Below are positions 43,368-52,953 of a stretch of 64,000 nucleotides of DNA, piece by piece. The notes beneath the pieces are model-generated. The model had not been told where the DNA came from and searched no databases. It saw nothing but the letters and a program-made list of their open reading frames with translations. The stretch comes from Streptomyces sp. NBC_00464 (GTDB taxonomy: Bacteria > Actinomycetota > Actinomycetes > Streptomycetales > Streptomycetaceae), in NCBI RefSeq assembly GCF_036013915.1, contig NZ_CP107899.1:4154001-4218000 (forward strand), given 5' to 3'. Positions within the stretch are counted from its first letter, which is position 1. Every line of letters begins with the position of its first letter. The position numbers and the translations under genes are program-made.

Positions 43368-44894
43368 GTGAGTATGACCAGCCTTCCCGCAGCAGACCAC
43401 GCGACCCGGCTCCGCGAAGCCCTGCTCGCCGCCGCCTTCACCGCCGACGGGCTCCTCGACCTGCTCGGCGCACCCGCCTACGCCGCGCTCGCCCGCAGCG
43501 AGACGGTTCCGGCGCTGCGGGCCACCCGGGGTGACGCGCCGCTCGACACGCTCGTTCGCCTCTTCCTGCTCCAGCGCCCGGTCCCGGCCGGGCGGGCAGC
43601 CGCCGTGCTGCCGCTGGCGGAGTGCGTGGCGGACGGCTGGCTGACCGAGACGGACGGCGAGGTGCGGGCGACGGTCGACGTGCGGCCGTACAGCGGGCCG
43701 GAGGACCAGGACTGGTTCATCGTCTCCGACCTGGGCTGCGCAGTGGGCGGCGCGGGCGGGATCGGTTCGCACGAGGAGGGCGTCGTCCTCGGGATCGGCG
43801 GCGCTTCCACGACCCTCGCCGGGATCACCGTCCGCAGGCCCGTCGCCTCCGCCCTGGACGTCGGCACGGGCTCCGGCATCCAGGCCCTGCACGCCTCGCA
43901 GCACGGCACGCAGGTCACGGCCACCGACCTCAACCCACGGGCCCTCGACTTCACCCGGCTCACCCTCGCCCTGTCCGGCGCCGCCCCGGCCGACCTCCGC
44001 GAGGGGTCCCTGTACGAGCCCGTCGGCACCGAGACGTACGACCTCATCGTCTCCAACCCGCCCTTCGTCATCTCGCCCGGCGCCCGTCTCACCTACCGCG
44101 ACGGCGGCATGGCGGGCGACGACCTGTGCCGGACCCTGGTGCAGCAGACCGGCGACCGGCTCAACGAGGGTGGCTACGCCCACTTCCTGGCCAACTGGCA
44201 GCACACCGAGGACGAGGAGTGGCAGGACAGGCTGCGGTCCTGGATCCCGTACGACTGCGACGCCTGGATCGTGCAGCGCGAGGTGCAGGACGTCACGCAG
44301 TACGCCGAGTTGTGGCTGCGTGACAGCGGCGACCACCGCACGGACCCCGCGGAGTACGCCGCGCGGTACGACGCCTGGCTGGACGAGTTCGAGGCCCACG
44401 GGGCGAAGGGCGTCGGCTTCGGCTGGATCACCCTGAGGAAGTCCGCTGCGGCTGCCGCCGGAGAACCCTCGATCGTGATCGAGGAGTGGCCGCACGCGGT
44501 GGAACAGCCGCTCGGACCGGCCGTCGAGGCGCACTTCGCCCGCCAGGACTACCTGCGGGAGCAGGACGACGCGGGGTTGCTGGCCGCGCACTTCACCCTG
44601 GCCGCCGAGGTCGTGCAGGAGCAGGTGGGGCTGCCGGGGGCCGAGGATCCCGAGCATGTGGTGCTGCGTCAGAACCGCGGTATGCGACGCGCGACGAAGG
44701 TCGACGCGGTCGGTGCCGGATTCGCGGGCGTGTGCGACGGATCGCTGCCCGCCGGGCGGATCCTGGACGCGATCGCCCAGTTGATGAACGAGGACCCGGT
44801 GCAGCTGCGCGACCGCACCCCGCAGGCCATCCGGCTCCTGGTCGAAGAGGGCTTCCTGGAGCCCCTGCCCCCGGCCGGGCGGATGGCCGGATGA
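43368..44894 (+). CDS. class I SAM-dependent methyltransferase (DUF7059-type N-terminus)
   Basis: About 508 aa from the GTG at 43368; the ATGs at 43359 (with GGGAG upstream) and 43374 are alternatives. The N-terminal 150 residues are helical, then the SAM motif ALDVGTGSGIQALHASQ, DLNPRALDFTRLTLALS and the catalytic VSNPPFVISP. The NPPF tetrad is that of N6-adenine or glutamine methyltransferases (HemK/RsmC-like), so rRNA, DNA or a protein may be the target. The C-terminal 150 residues resemble a winged helix (LDAIAQLMNEDP...AIRLLVEEGFLEP). The stop overlaps the next gene by ATGA. Confidence 0.88.
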   Translation: MSMTSLPAADHATRLREALLAAAFTADGLLDLLGAPAYAALARSETVPALRATRGDAPLDTLVRLFLLQRPVPAGRAAAVLPLAECVADGWLTETDGEVRATVDVRPYSGPEDQDWFIVSDLGCAVGGAGGIGSHEEGVVLGIGGASTTLAGITVRRPVASALDVGTGSGIQALHASQHGTQVTATDLNPRALDFTRLTLALSGAAPADLREGSLYEPVGTETYDLIVSNPPFVISPGARLTYRDGGMAGDDLCRTLVQQTGDRLNEGGYAHFLANWQHTEDEEWQDRLRSWIPYDCDAWIVQREVQDVTQYAELWLRDSGDHRTDPAEYAARYDAWLDEFEAHGAKGVGFGWITLRKSAAAAAGEPSIVIEEWPHAVEQPLGPAVEAHFARQDYLREQDDAGLLAAHFTLAAEVVQEQVGLPGAEDPEHVVLRQNRGMRRATKVDAVGAGFAGVCDGSLPAGRILDAIAQLMNEDPVQLRDRTPQAIRLLVEEGFLEPLPPAGRMAG

Positions 44895-45898
44895 TCCGTA
44901 TCGAGCTGGACGAGGCGTCGCTCGGCGCGACGCGGATCGCCATCAGCCCGCTGTGGGACGCGTTCTGCAGCCTGCATCTGGCCATGCCGCACCGCATCCC
45001 TTCCCGGCCCTACGAGGAGTGGGTGGCGCGCGCCCGCGAGGTGCTGCGGGAGGACGAGCGGACCGATGCGCTGCGGCTGTTGATCGACGGCCCGAACGGC
45101 TTCCCGGACTTCCTGCTGCCGCGTCCGGTCGGGGCCACTTCGGTCGAGGCGGAGCTGGAGACCGTCCGGGCGACGCCCGCCGATGTCGTACGGGCAGGAA
45201 TCGCCGAGCACTATCCCGCGCTTGAGGACCACCCCCGCATCCGCCCGTACCTGGTGGACCCCGAGGCGGCCTGCTCGGCCCTCGCCGACGCGTACGCGGC
45301 GTACTGGGAAGGCGCGATGGCCGCGCACTGGCCCACCATGCGCCGGCTCGTCGAGGACGAGGTCCTCATCAGGGCCCGGACCTTCGCCACCGAAGGTATC
45401 GACGCGCTGTTCACCGGTCTGGAGAGCCGCGTCAAGTGGACGCCGCCGGTCCTTGAGCTGACGAAGCACATCGACGCGGAGTACTGGGCGGGTAAGCGCC
45501 GGCTGCTGCTCGTCCCGCTCGTCTTCGCCGAGGGCTGCCGGCTCTACTCCACCGACGACCCCGAGGTTCTGGCGGTCTCCTTCCAGGCCCGTGGCGCGGG
45601 TGCGCTGCGTGAGCGGCCGGTGGATCGCGCCGAGAGCGGTGACCGGCTCGGGCTGCTGCTGGGCCGGGGCCGTGCCTCGGTCCTGCGGCAGCTCGGCGGA
45701 CCGCTCACCACGGCCGGGATAGCCGACCGGCTGGGTCTCGCGCCGAGCACGGTCTCGGAGCATCTGTCGGTCCTCGCCGAGACGGATGTCGTCACCCGGC
45801 ACCGGATCGGCCGCAGCGTGTACTACCAGCTCACGGACACCGGCCGGGCCCTGCTCGCGCTGCTCTCCGGGGAGGACGTGCTGCGCGCGGTGTCCTGA
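44891..45898 (+). CDS. ArsR-family regulator with DUF5937 domain
   Basis: 335 aa, overlapping the methyltransferase by ATGA. The first 240 residues are a helical DUF5937-type domain (MIRIELDEASLGATRIAISPLWDAFCSLHL). The C-terminal helix-turn-helix is plain: RASVLRQLGGPLTTAGIADRLGLAPSTVSEHLSVLAETDVVTRHRIGRSVYYQLTDTGRAL, an ArsR-type winged helix without metal-binding cysteines. The coupling with a methyltransferase rather than a metal exporter suggests a regulator of another process. It may or may not control the ABC exporter that starts 110 nt further on. Confidence 0.88.
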   Translation: MIRIELDEASLGATRIAISPLWDAFCSLHLAMPHRIPSRPYEEWVARAREVLREDERTDALRLLIDGPNGFPDFLLPRPVGATSVEAELETVRATPADVVRAGIAEHYPALEDHPRIRPYLVDPEAACSALADAYAAYWEGAMAAHWPTMRRLVEDEVLIRARTFATEGIDALFTGLESRVKWTPPVLELTKHIDAEYWAGKRRLLLVPLVFAEGCRLYSTDDPEVLAVSFQARGAGALRERPVDRAESGDRLGLLLGRGRASVLRQLGGPLTTAGIADRLGLAPSTVSEHLSVLAETDVVTRHRIGRSVYYQLTDTGRALLALLSGEDVLRAVS

Positions 45899-45995
45899 GC
45901 GGGCATGCCGGTGGGGCGGCGGTTCAGTGCGGCGGGGGAGGCGAGGGACGATTCGGCGGCCCCCGAATTGATGGCGGGTGCGGTACGGCCGGGCC

Positions 45996-46001
45996 TAGCG
46001 T
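45996..46001 (+). promoter_or_regulatory. -10-like TAGCGT, leaderless start of ABC operon
   Basis: TAGCGT is followed by 7 nt (CCCCGCC) and the ATG at 46009, with no ribosome binding site. It marks the ABC genes as a separate transcription unit from the ArsR gene. Confidence 0.45.
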
Positions 46002-46008
46002 CCCCGCC

Positions 46009-47133
46009 ATGCTTGCGATCGAGGCGAAGAACCTGCGCCGCACCTACACCAGCCGGACCGGCTTCCTGCGTCCGCGCCGCACCGAGACGGAAGCCGTGCG
46101 CGGGGTCACCTTCGAGGTGGCACGCGGCGAGCTCTTCGGACTCCTCGGCCCCAACGGCGCAGGCAAGACGACCACCATCAAGATGCTCAACACCCTGCTG
46201 CTGCCCACCTCGGGCACCGCCCGGGTCCTGGGCCACGACGTGGCGTCCGACCCCGTTGCCGTACGCCGCAGGATCGGCTACGTCTTCGGCGGCGACCGGG
46301 GCCTGTACGACCGGCTCTCCGCCCTCGACAATCTGCGCTACTTCGCCGAGTTGTACGCCGTCGAACCCCGGGAGCAGAAGCGGCGGATCGCCGAACTGCT
46401 CGATCTGGTGGGCCTCACCGGCCGGGAGAAGGAACGCGTCGAGGGGTACTCGCGGGGAATGCGGCAGCGGCTGCACATCGCGCGCGGACTTCTGCACCGG
46501 CCCGATGTCCTGTTCCTCGACGAACCGTCCATCGGTGTCGACCCGGTGGCGGCGCGCGACCTGCGGCGCACCGTCGCCGATCTGCGGGCCGGTGGCACCA
46601 CCGTGCTGCTGACCACCCATTACATGGCCGAGGCGGATGAGCTGTGCGACCGGATCGCGGTCATCGCCGGCGGCACGATCCGTGCGCTGGGCACTCCGGA
46701 CCGGCTCAAGTCCCGGGTCCAGGAGCGCGGCGTCCTGGAGATCGAGGCGTACGGGGCGGGCGAGGAGCACCTCGACCGGATCCGGGCGCTGGCAGGCGTG
46801 CACGGGGTGGCCGCCGAGGACCGGGGCAGCCGACAGGCCGTCATCGTGCAGACGGAACGCGGCGCGGAACTGCACGCGCAGGTGCTGGTGGCCCTCGACG
46901 GGGTGCGGGTCGGACGGGTCGTCACGCGTGAGCCCACGCTGGAGGACGCCTACATCGCGATCGTCGAGGAGGCGGAGAAGGGCGCCCCGATGGAGGGCCG
47001 GACCGACGCCCCGGTGGAGGAACGGAAGGACGTTCCGGTGGAGGGCCGGACGGACGCGGCCGTCGCACCGGCAGCGGCGGCCCAGGCTGCCGGGACGGTC
47101 CGGTCCACGACGGGCGACGGGGCCGCGGCGTGA
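46009..47133 (+). CDS. ABC exporter ATPase (DrrA/NodI type)
   Basis: 374 aa. Walker A GLLGPNGAGKTTTIKML, a Q-loop replaced by Gly (YVFGGDRGLYDRLS), signature YSRGMRQRLHIARGL, Walker B VLFLDEPSIGVDP and switch His TTHYMAEADEL are present. The C-terminal part (EAYIAIVEEAE) is the DrrA/CcmA-like regulatory tail, then a repeat-rich end with MEGRTDAPVEERKDVPVEGRTDAA. Together with the two following permeases it should form an exporter for a hydrophobic compound. The stop overlaps the first permease by ATGA. Confidence 0.92.
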   Translation: MLAIEAKNLRRTYTSRTGFLRPRRTETEAVRGVTFEVARGELFGLLGPNGAGKTTTIKMLNTLLLPTSGTARVLGHDVASDPVAVRRRIGYVFGGDRGLYDRLSALDNLRYFAELYAVEPREQKRRIAELLDLVGLTGREKERVEGYSRGMRQRLHIARGLLHRPDVLFLDEPSIGVDPVAARDLRRTVADLRAGGTTVLLTTHYMAEADELCDRIAVIAGGTIRALGTPDRLKSRVQERGVLEIEAYGAGEEHLDRIRALAGVHGVAAEDRGSRQAVIVQTERGAELHAQVLVALDGVRVGRVVTREPTLEDAYIAIVEEAEKGAPMEGRTDAPVEERKDVPVEGRTDAAVAPAAAAQAAGTVRSTTGDGAAA

Positions 47134-47921
47134 CCCCCGCCCGGGCCCTGCGCCTGATCGTCGTCGGCGTGCGGACCCACGTCTCGTACATGAGCCGTTC
47201 ACCGATCGAAATCACCTTCGCCGTCCTCGTACCGCTGGTGTACGCGACCCTCGCCGTCTATCTCTTCCGCGCAGCCGACGACCCCGACCACCTGCTCACG
47301 GCGGCCGTCGGCGCCGGGCTGATGGGCATCTGGTCCTCGGTGCTCTTCGGTTCGGGCGGAGCCGTACAGAACCAGCGCTGGCTCGGCACGCTGGAGACCC
47401 TGGTCGCCTCTCCCACTCCGCTCTCTCTCGTACTGCTGCCGATCACCCTGGCCACCGCCGTCATCGGTACGTACGCCATGGGGGCGACGGTGATCTGGGG
47501 CGCCGTGCTCTTCGACGTGCCGCTCGACTTCGCGCACCCGCTGCTCTTCCTGATCGCCGTTCCGGTGTGTGTCCTGGCGCTCGGGATGATGGGGCTGTTG
47601 CTCGCCGCCACGTTCGTGCTGCTGCGCAACGCCAACGCGCTCGCCAACCCGCTCGACGCCCCCGTGTGGCTGCTGTCCGGGATGCTCGTGCCCGTCACCG
47701 TGCTGCCGGAGTGGACGCGTCCGGTTTCCTGGGCGCTGCCCACCACCTGGGGTTCGCGGGCGGTGCACGCGGCGACCTCGGGCGGGGCGGGAGCCGCTGA
47801 GGTGCTGGTTCCGATGGCCGTGGCCCTTGCCCTCGGCGCGGTGTACGCAGTGGTCGCCGTCCTGGTTCTGGGGCGGGTCGAACAGCGTGCGCGGGCCGCA
47901 GCCACCCTCTCCCTCGCCTGA
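47130..47921 (+). CDS. ABC-2 type permease
   Basis: 263 aa from a GTG, overlapping the ATPase gene. Six hydrophobic segments; the first (ITFAVLVPLVYATLAVYLF) and last (LVPMAVALALGAVYAVVAVLVL) frame the ABC-2 fold. The element SGMLVPVTVLPEWTRPVSWALPTTW is the conserved loop of DrrB-like permeases. Works with the ATPase before it and the second permease after it. Confidence 0.9.
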   Translation: MTPARALRLIVVGVRTHVSYMSRSPIEITFAVLVPLVYATLAVYLFRAADDPDHLLTAAVGAGLMGIWSSVLFGSGGAVQNQRWLGTLETLVASPTPLSLVLLPITLATAVIGTYAMGATVIWGAVLFDVPLDFAHPLLFLIAVPVCVLALGMMGLLLAATFVLLRNANALANPLDAPVWLLSGMLVPVTVLPEWTRPVSWALPTTWGSRAVHAATSGGAGAAEVLVPMAVALALGAVYAVVAVLVLGRVEQRARAAATLSLA

Positions 47922-47993
47922 AGCCGCTGAGCCGTTAAGCCGCTGAGCCGTCCGCCCCCAAGCGTTTTCGCCCCACAACAGGAGTTGCCCCAC

Positions 47994-48848
47994 ATGCCTG
48001 CGTACACACCGGTCCCGGCGTACACACCGGTCCCGGCCGCCGTAGCCCCCGGCCTGCGCCGGAGGACCGTTTCCGCTCTGCGGCTCGTCGTGATCGGTGG
48101 CGGCCTGTCCTACCGGGCCCTCTTCAACTGGACGACGCCGCCCATGTTCATCGGCACCCTGCTGGTCGGACCGCTGCTGCAACTGCTGTTCTTCGTCTTC
48201 CTGGGACGGCAGCTCCACGTCGCCGACGACCAGTTCTATCTGCTCGGCAACGCCGTCGTCTCCGCGTCGACCGCCTGCGTGTACGGCGGCACGATGGCGA
48301 TCGCCAACGAACGCCGTTACGGGACACTCGGCGCCGTGCTGCTGAGCCCTCGGAACCGGGCTCCGCTCTGGTTCGGCCGCGCTCTGCCCTATGTACTGAA
48401 CGGCCTTGTCATCAGCGTCTTCACGCTCTCTGCGGCCTGTCTGCTGCTCGGGCTCCGGATTCCGGTTGGAGCCTTGCCCGGGCTGGCCGCGGTCCTGCTC
48501 GCCGCTGCGGCGGGATGCTCCGCCTTCGGCCTGGCGCTGGGGGCGCTGGGGCTGCGGTTCCGTGATGTCTTCCTCATCTCGAACGTGGCCAGTTCCGGAC
48601 TTCTGCTCCTGACCGGCGCGAACGTGCCGCGGGAGAACCTGCCGGAGTGGATGCGGGCCGTCGGGGACGTCCTGCCGATGACCCACGCGGCGGAAGCGGC
48701 ACGCGAGTTGTCCGCAGGCGCAGGTCTCGACGGCCGGGGTATTGCCGCAGAGCTCGTGACGGGGGCGGGGTACGTCGTGCTCGCCGTCGTACTGCTGACG
48801 GTGTTCGAACGCGGCAGCAGGCGGCGAGCGACCCTCGACGTGATGTGA
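47994..48848 (+). CDS. ABC-2 type permease, second subunit
   Basis: 284 aa from an ATG with AGGAG 9 nt upstream. The N-terminus holds an 18-bp tandem duplication coding AYTPVPAYTPVP. Six hydrophobic segments and the GANVPRENLPEWMRAVGDVLPMTHAAEAAREL loop match ABC-2 permeases. It is 72 nt after the previous permease gene, so these two would make a heteromeric membrane part with the single ATPase. Substrate unknown. Confidence 0.88.
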   Translation: MPAYTPVPAYTPVPAAVAPGLRRRTVSALRLVVIGGGLSYRALFNWTTPPMFIGTLLVGPLLQLLFFVFLGRQLHVADDQFYLLGNAVVSASTACVYGGTMAIANERRYGTLGAVLLSPRNRAPLWFGRALPYVLNGLVISVFTLSAACLLLGLRIPVGALPGLAAVLLAAAAGCSAFGLALGALGLRFRDVFLISNVASSGLLLLTGANVPRENLPEWMRAVGDVLPMTHAAEAARELSAGAGLDGRGIAAELVTGAGYVVLAVVLLTVFERGSRRRATLDVM

Positions 48849-49022
48849 ATTCGGCCATGGCCGCTGCCGCGCCTGCGCGCTGACGTGTCCACCGCGGCTC
48901 GGCTGTTCACCCGGCGTTCGCGTCGACGACGTTCCGCGGTGGGAGTCTCCCCCGGAACCGGGCGGCACCGGTACGGGCAGACCATCCCGGGCCGCGGCTG
49001 GGGGACAGGGAGGCGTACGGGT

Positions 49023-49220
49023 ATGGAGAGCGGACCTGCTGTCTTCGCCGGAACGGTGTTCGCGCTGTTCGGCGCCGCATTGCTGCTGTGGACGGGGGCG
49101 CGCGTGCTGCATCGTGCGCCGGTGGCGCACGGGGTGAGCCCCGCCGTCTCCACCGCACTCGCCACCGTGTTCGGCGTACTTTTCCTCGTCCTCGGAGTGT
49201 GGTGCCTCACCCGCATCTGA
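49023..49220 (+). CDS. small membrane protein, unknown
   Basis: 65 aa from an ATG with GGGAGG 9 nt upstream. Two hydrophobic helices (about residues 8-27 and 42-62: AVFAGTVFALFGAALLLWTGARVL and ALATVFGVLFLVLGVWCLTRI) joined by a polar loop with His and Arg. A longer frame from 48885 adds an Arg-rich N-terminus without support. Position between the ABC genes and topA. Function unknown. Confidence 0.6.
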   Translation: MESGPAVFAGTVFALFGAALLLWTGARVLHRAPVAHGVSPAVSTALATVFGVLFLVLGVWCLTRI

Positions 49221-49585
49221 CATTCGTCCTCGTATCCGAGCCGGTATCCGAGCCCACATCTGCACCCGCATCCGAGCCTTCTGCGCCCCGGCCACCCGTA
49301 CCCGCCCGGGAACACGCCCGGGCCGTCCGCCCCTCGCCCCCCGTACCCGCAGGGCAGCCACAGTGCCGCCGAAACCCGCAGGCAGCGGCCGTGCGCATGG
49401 CGGACGGAGCGGGCCGGGCGGCAGGAATGGCGGAAGTCGGGTTACCGTTCGAGTGGCCGTTGCGGGCTTTTGCCGTTTGACACGGGGGCGGGTTGTACCG
49501 TCACACTCCGCAGCGACAGCACTGTCGGCAGCGTCATCGCGCTGCCCTGATGCCCACCGAGCGTCGACCGGAGAGAAGAGCGAAG

Positions 49586-52456
49586 TTGTCCCCGACCAGC
49601 GAGACCGCACAGGGCGGCCGCCGACTCGTCATCGTCGAGTCGCCTGCCAAGGCGAAGACGATCAAGGGCTATCTCGGCCCCGGATACGTCGTCGAGGCGA
49701 GCGTCGGGCACATCCGCGACCTCCCGAACGGCGCCGCCGAGGTGCCGGACGAGTACACCGGCGAGGTGCGCCGCCTCGGCGTCGACGTGGAGAACGACTT
49801 CCAGCCGATCTACGTCGTCAATGCCGATAAGAAGGCCCAGGTCAGGAAGCTCAAGCAGCTGCTGGCCGAATCCGACGAACTCTTCCTCGCCACCGATGAG
49901 GACCGCGAGGGCGAAGCCATCGCGTGGCACCTGCAGGAAGTGCTCAAGCCCAAGGTCCCCGTCCACCGGATGGTCTTCCACGAGATCACCAAGGACGCGA
50001 TCCGGGCCGCCGTCGCCAACCCGCGCGAGCTCAACCAGCGCATGGTCGACGCCCAGGAGACCCGCCGTATCCTCGACCGCCTCTACGGCTACGAGGTCTC
50101 GCCGGTCCTGTGGAAGAAGGTCATGCCGCGGCTGTCGGCGGGCCGTGTCCAGTCCGTCGCCACCCGCCTCGTCGTCGAGCGGGAGCGCGAGCGCATCGCC
50201 TTCCGTTCCGCCGAGTACTGGGACCTGACCGGCACGTTCGCGACCGGCCGCAGTGGTGACGCCTCCGACCCCTCGACGCTCACGGCCCGCCTCAGCGCGG
50301 TCGACGGGCGCCGGATCGCCCAGGGCCGCGACTTCGGTCCGGACGGGCAGCTCAAGGCCGGTTCCGCCCAGACCCTGCACCTGGACGAGACGAACGCCCG
50401 CGCCCTGGCTGCCGCGCTCGCCGACTCCACGTTCGCCGTACGATCCGTCGAGTCGAAGCCGTACCGCCGCTCCCCGTACGCCCCCTTCCGTACGACGACC
50501 CTCCAGCAGGAGGCGAGCCGGAAGCTGGGCTTCGGGGCCAAGGCCACCATGCAGGTCGCGCAGAAGCTGTACGAGAACGGCTTCATCACCTACATGCGTA
50601 CCGACTCCACGACCCTCTCGGAGACCGCGATCACCGCGGCCCGGGCCCAGGTCACGCAGTTGTACGGGGCGAATTACCTGCCGGACAAGCCCCGCACGTA
50701 CGCCGGCAAGGTCAAGAACGCGCAGGAGGCGCACGAGGCGATCCGCCCCTCCGGCGACCGCTTCCGCACTCCGGCCGAGACCGGTCTGACCGGCGACCAG
50801 TTCCGGCTCTACGAGCTGATCTGGAAGCGGACCGTCGCCTCTCAGATGAAGGACGCGGTCGGCAACTCCGTCACCGTCAAGATCGGCGGCCGGGCGAGCG
50901 ACGGCCGGGACGCCGAGTTCTCCGCGTCCGGCAAGACGATCACCTTCCACGGCTTCATGAAGGCGTACGTCGAAGGCGCCGACGACCCGAACGCCGAGCT
51001 CGACGACCGCGAGCGCCGGCTGCCGCAGGTCGCCGAGGGCGACGCGCTGACCGCCGACGAGGTCACCGTCGACGGCCACGCGACCAAGCCGCCGGCCCGC
51101 TACACCGAGGCCTCGCTGGTCAAGGAGCTCGAAGAGCGCGAGATCGGCCGCCCGTCGACGTACGCCTCGATCATCGGGACGATCCTCGACCGCGGGTATG
51201 TGTTCAAGAAGGGCACGGCGCTGGTGCCGTCGTTCCTGTCGTTCGCCGTGGTCAACCTGCTGGAGAAGCACTTCGGCCGGCTCGTGGACTACGACTTCAC
51301 GGCCCGTATGGAGGACGACCTCGACCGCATCGCGCGGGGCGAGGCCCAGTCCGTGCCGTGGCTGAAGCGCTTCTACTTCGGCGCACAGGCCGGGGACGAT
51401 GCGGCCGGTGCCGGAAAGGCGTCCGACGCGGGCAACGGCGACGGCGACCACCTCGGCGGGCTCAAGGAGCTCGTCACCGACCTCGGCGCGATCGATGCCC
51501 GGGAGATCTCCTCGTTCCCCGTCGGCAACGACATCAAGCTGCGGGTCGGCCGGTACGGCCCGTACATCGAGCGCGGCGAGAAGGACTCCGAGGGCCACCA
51601 GCGCGCGGACGTCCCCGAGGAGCTGGCGCCCGACGAGCTGTCCGTCGAGTACGCGGAGGAGCTGCTGGCCAAGCCCAGCGGCGACTTCGAGCTCGGTGCG
51701 GACCCGGTCAGCGGGAACCAGATCATCGCCAAGGACGGGCGCTACGGCCCGTACGTCACCGAGGTGCTGCCCGAAGGCACCCCGAAGACCGGCAAGAACG
51801 CGGTGAAGCCGCGGACGGCCTCGTTGTTCAAGTCGATGTCGCTCGACACGGTGACACTGGCCGACGCTCTGAAGCTGATGTCGCTGCCGCGTGTGGTCGG
51901 CGAGGACGCCGAGGGTGTCGAGATCACCGCGCAGAACGGCCGCTACGGCCCGTACCTGAAGAAGGGCACGGACTCGCGGTCGCTGACCTCCGAGGACCAG
52001 CTCTTCGACATCACGCTCGACGAGGCCCTCGCCATCTACGCCCAGCCCAAGCAGCGCGGGCGGGCCGCCGCCAAGCCGCCGCTGAAGGAACTGGGCACGG
52101 ACCCGGTGAGCGGTGCTCCGGTCGTCGTCAAGGACGGGCGCTTCGGCGCGTACGTCACCGACGGCGAGACGAACGCGACGCTGCGGAGCGACGACAGCGT
52201 CGAGGAGATCACGCCGGAGCGTGGTTACGAGCTGCTCGCCGAGAAGCGTGCCAAGGGGCCCGCCAAGAAGAAGACGGCGAAGAAGGCTCCGGCAAAGAAG
52301 GCGCCGGCCAAGAAGGCGACCGCGGCGAAGAAGACGGCCACGGCGGCCAAGAAGACTGCGGCGAAGAAGACGACTGCCGCGAAGAAGACGACCACTGCGG
52401 CGAAGAAGACTGCGGCGAAGAAGACGGCTTCTTCCTCGGCCTCCGCGGAGGACTGA
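49586..52456 (+). CDS. topA: DNA topoisomerase I
   Basis: 956 aa from a TTG (LSPTSETAQGGRRLVIVESPAK) with GGAGAGAAG upstream; an ATG at 49550 is the alternative. The TOPRIM domain opens the protein (VIVESPAKAKTIKGYL, then DEDREGEAIAWHL). The active-site tyrosine lies in GFITYMRTDSTTLS (Y336). The C-terminal zinc ribbons of E. coli TopA are replaced by repeats of GRYGPYxxx (four or five copies, such as VGRYGPYIERG) and a Lys/Ala tail of about 70 residues (KKTAKKAPAKKAPAKKATAAKK), typical of actinobacteria and able to bind DNA. It relaxes negative supercoils. Confidence 0.96.
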   Translation: MSPTSETAQGGRRLVIVESPAKAKTIKGYLGPGYVVEASVGHIRDLPNGAAEVPDEYTGEVRRLGVDVENDFQPIYVVNADKKAQVRKLKQLLAESDELFLATDEDREGEAIAWHLQEVLKPKVPVHRMVFHEITKDAIRAAVANPRELNQRMVDAQETRRILDRLYGYEVSPVLWKKVMPRLSAGRVQSVATRLVVERERERIAFRSAEYWDLTGTFATGRSGDASDPSTLTARLSAVDGRRIAQGRDFGPDGQLKAGSAQTLHLDETNARALAAALADSTFAVRSVESKPYRRSPYAPFRTTTLQQEASRKLGFGAKATMQVAQKLYENGFITYMRTDSTTLSETAITAARAQVTQLYGANYLPDKPRTYAGKVKNAQEAHEAIRPSGDRFRTPAETGLTGDQFRLYELIWKRTVASQMKDAVGNSVTVKIGGRASDGRDAEFSASGKTITFHGFMKAYVEGADDPNAELDDRERRLPQVAEGDALTADEVTVDGHATKPPARYTEASLVKELEEREIGRPSTYASIIGTILDRGYVFKKGTALVPSFLSFAVVNLLEKHFGRLVDYDFTARMEDDLDRIARGEAQSVPWLKRFYFGAQAGDDAAGAGKASDAGNGDGDHLGGLKELVTDLGAIDAREISSFPVGNDIKLRVGRYGPYIERGEKDSEGHQRADVPEELAPDELSVEYAEELLAKPSGDFELGADPVSGNQIIAKDGRYGPYVTEVLPEGTPKTGKNAVKPRTASLFKSMSLDTVTLADALKLMSLPRVVGEDAEGVEITAQNGRYGPYLKKGTDSRSLTSEDQLFDITLDEALAIYAQPKQRGRAAAKPPLKELGTDPVSGAPVVVKDGRFGAYVTDGETNATLRSDDSVEEITPERGYELLAEKRAKGPAKKKTAKKAPAKKAPAKKATAAKKTATAAKKTAAKKTTAAKKTTTAAKKTAAKKTASSSASAED

Positions 52457-52482
52457 CCTTCCGGGGCCGCGACGGGTTCCTG

Positions 52483-52525
52483 AACGCCGGGTGGGCTGGA
52501 CATGTATCCAGGCCACCCGGCGTTG
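52483..52525 (+). terminator. terminator hairpin after topA
   Basis: AACGCCGGGTGG and CCACCCGGCGTT pair around an imperfect inner stem (GCTGGA/TCCAGG), starting about 26 nt after the topA stop. Confidence 0.7.
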
Positions 52526-52603
52526 CTGTGTTCCGGGGTGCCCGGCTGGGTGCGGGTGGGGCGCCTGCGGCGGGCCTTGTCCCCTGCCCGCCCCTTCCCG
52601 TGA

Positions 52604-52670
52604 CCGGGGCTCCGCCCCGGACCCCGCTCCTCGAACGCCGGAGGGGCCGGAAGGGAACGCCGGAGGGGCT
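52604..52670. repeat. Streptomyces-type GGGCTCCGCCC / AACGCCGGAGGGG elements
   Basis: CCGGGGC-TCC-GCCCCGG (52604-52620) forms a 7-bp hairpin and is followed by two AACGCCGGAGGGGC units about 24 nt apart. Such elements occur often in Streptomyces intergenic DNA. Confidence 0.6.
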
Positions 52671-52941
52671 GGAAGTACCGAGGCGGGGCTGGGAGGCATG
52701 CGGGGAGGGGCGGGGGCGGGAAGTACGTGGGGGAGTGGCTGGGCGGTACGCCGGGGGCAGTACCCCGGCGCGGGGCTGTGGTGAGTGCCGGCTGGGCGGT
52801 ACCCCTGGGGGCTGAGAGGGAGAGGTCCTGCGGGGGTCTGCAGGGTCCTGCGGTGTGGAAACCGTTCCGGGCGGCAGGCTGGATCGGTGAGTCTGCGGTC
52901 GTATGTTCGGACGCGGACTCCGGGCACTGCCTCGCTCCCGA

Positions 52942-52947
52942 TAGGCT
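52942..52947 (+). promoter_or_regulatory. -10-like TAGGCT, leaderless start
   Basis: TAGGCT, then GGGCGG, then the ATG at 52954; the GGGCGG is a poor ribosome binding site. Confidence 0.45.
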
Positions 52948-52953
52948 GGGCGG

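Larger units (their letters stand above)
52457..52953. other. GC-rich repeat region between topA and tmk fusion gene
   Basis: Nearly 500 nt of low-complexity GC-rich sequence with no supported gene. It has a hairpin near 52483-52525 following topA, a GGGGCTCCGCCCC element (52604-52620), two copies of AACGCCGGAGGGGC (near 52634 and 52658), and a palindrome at 52749-52770. Confidence 0.55.
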
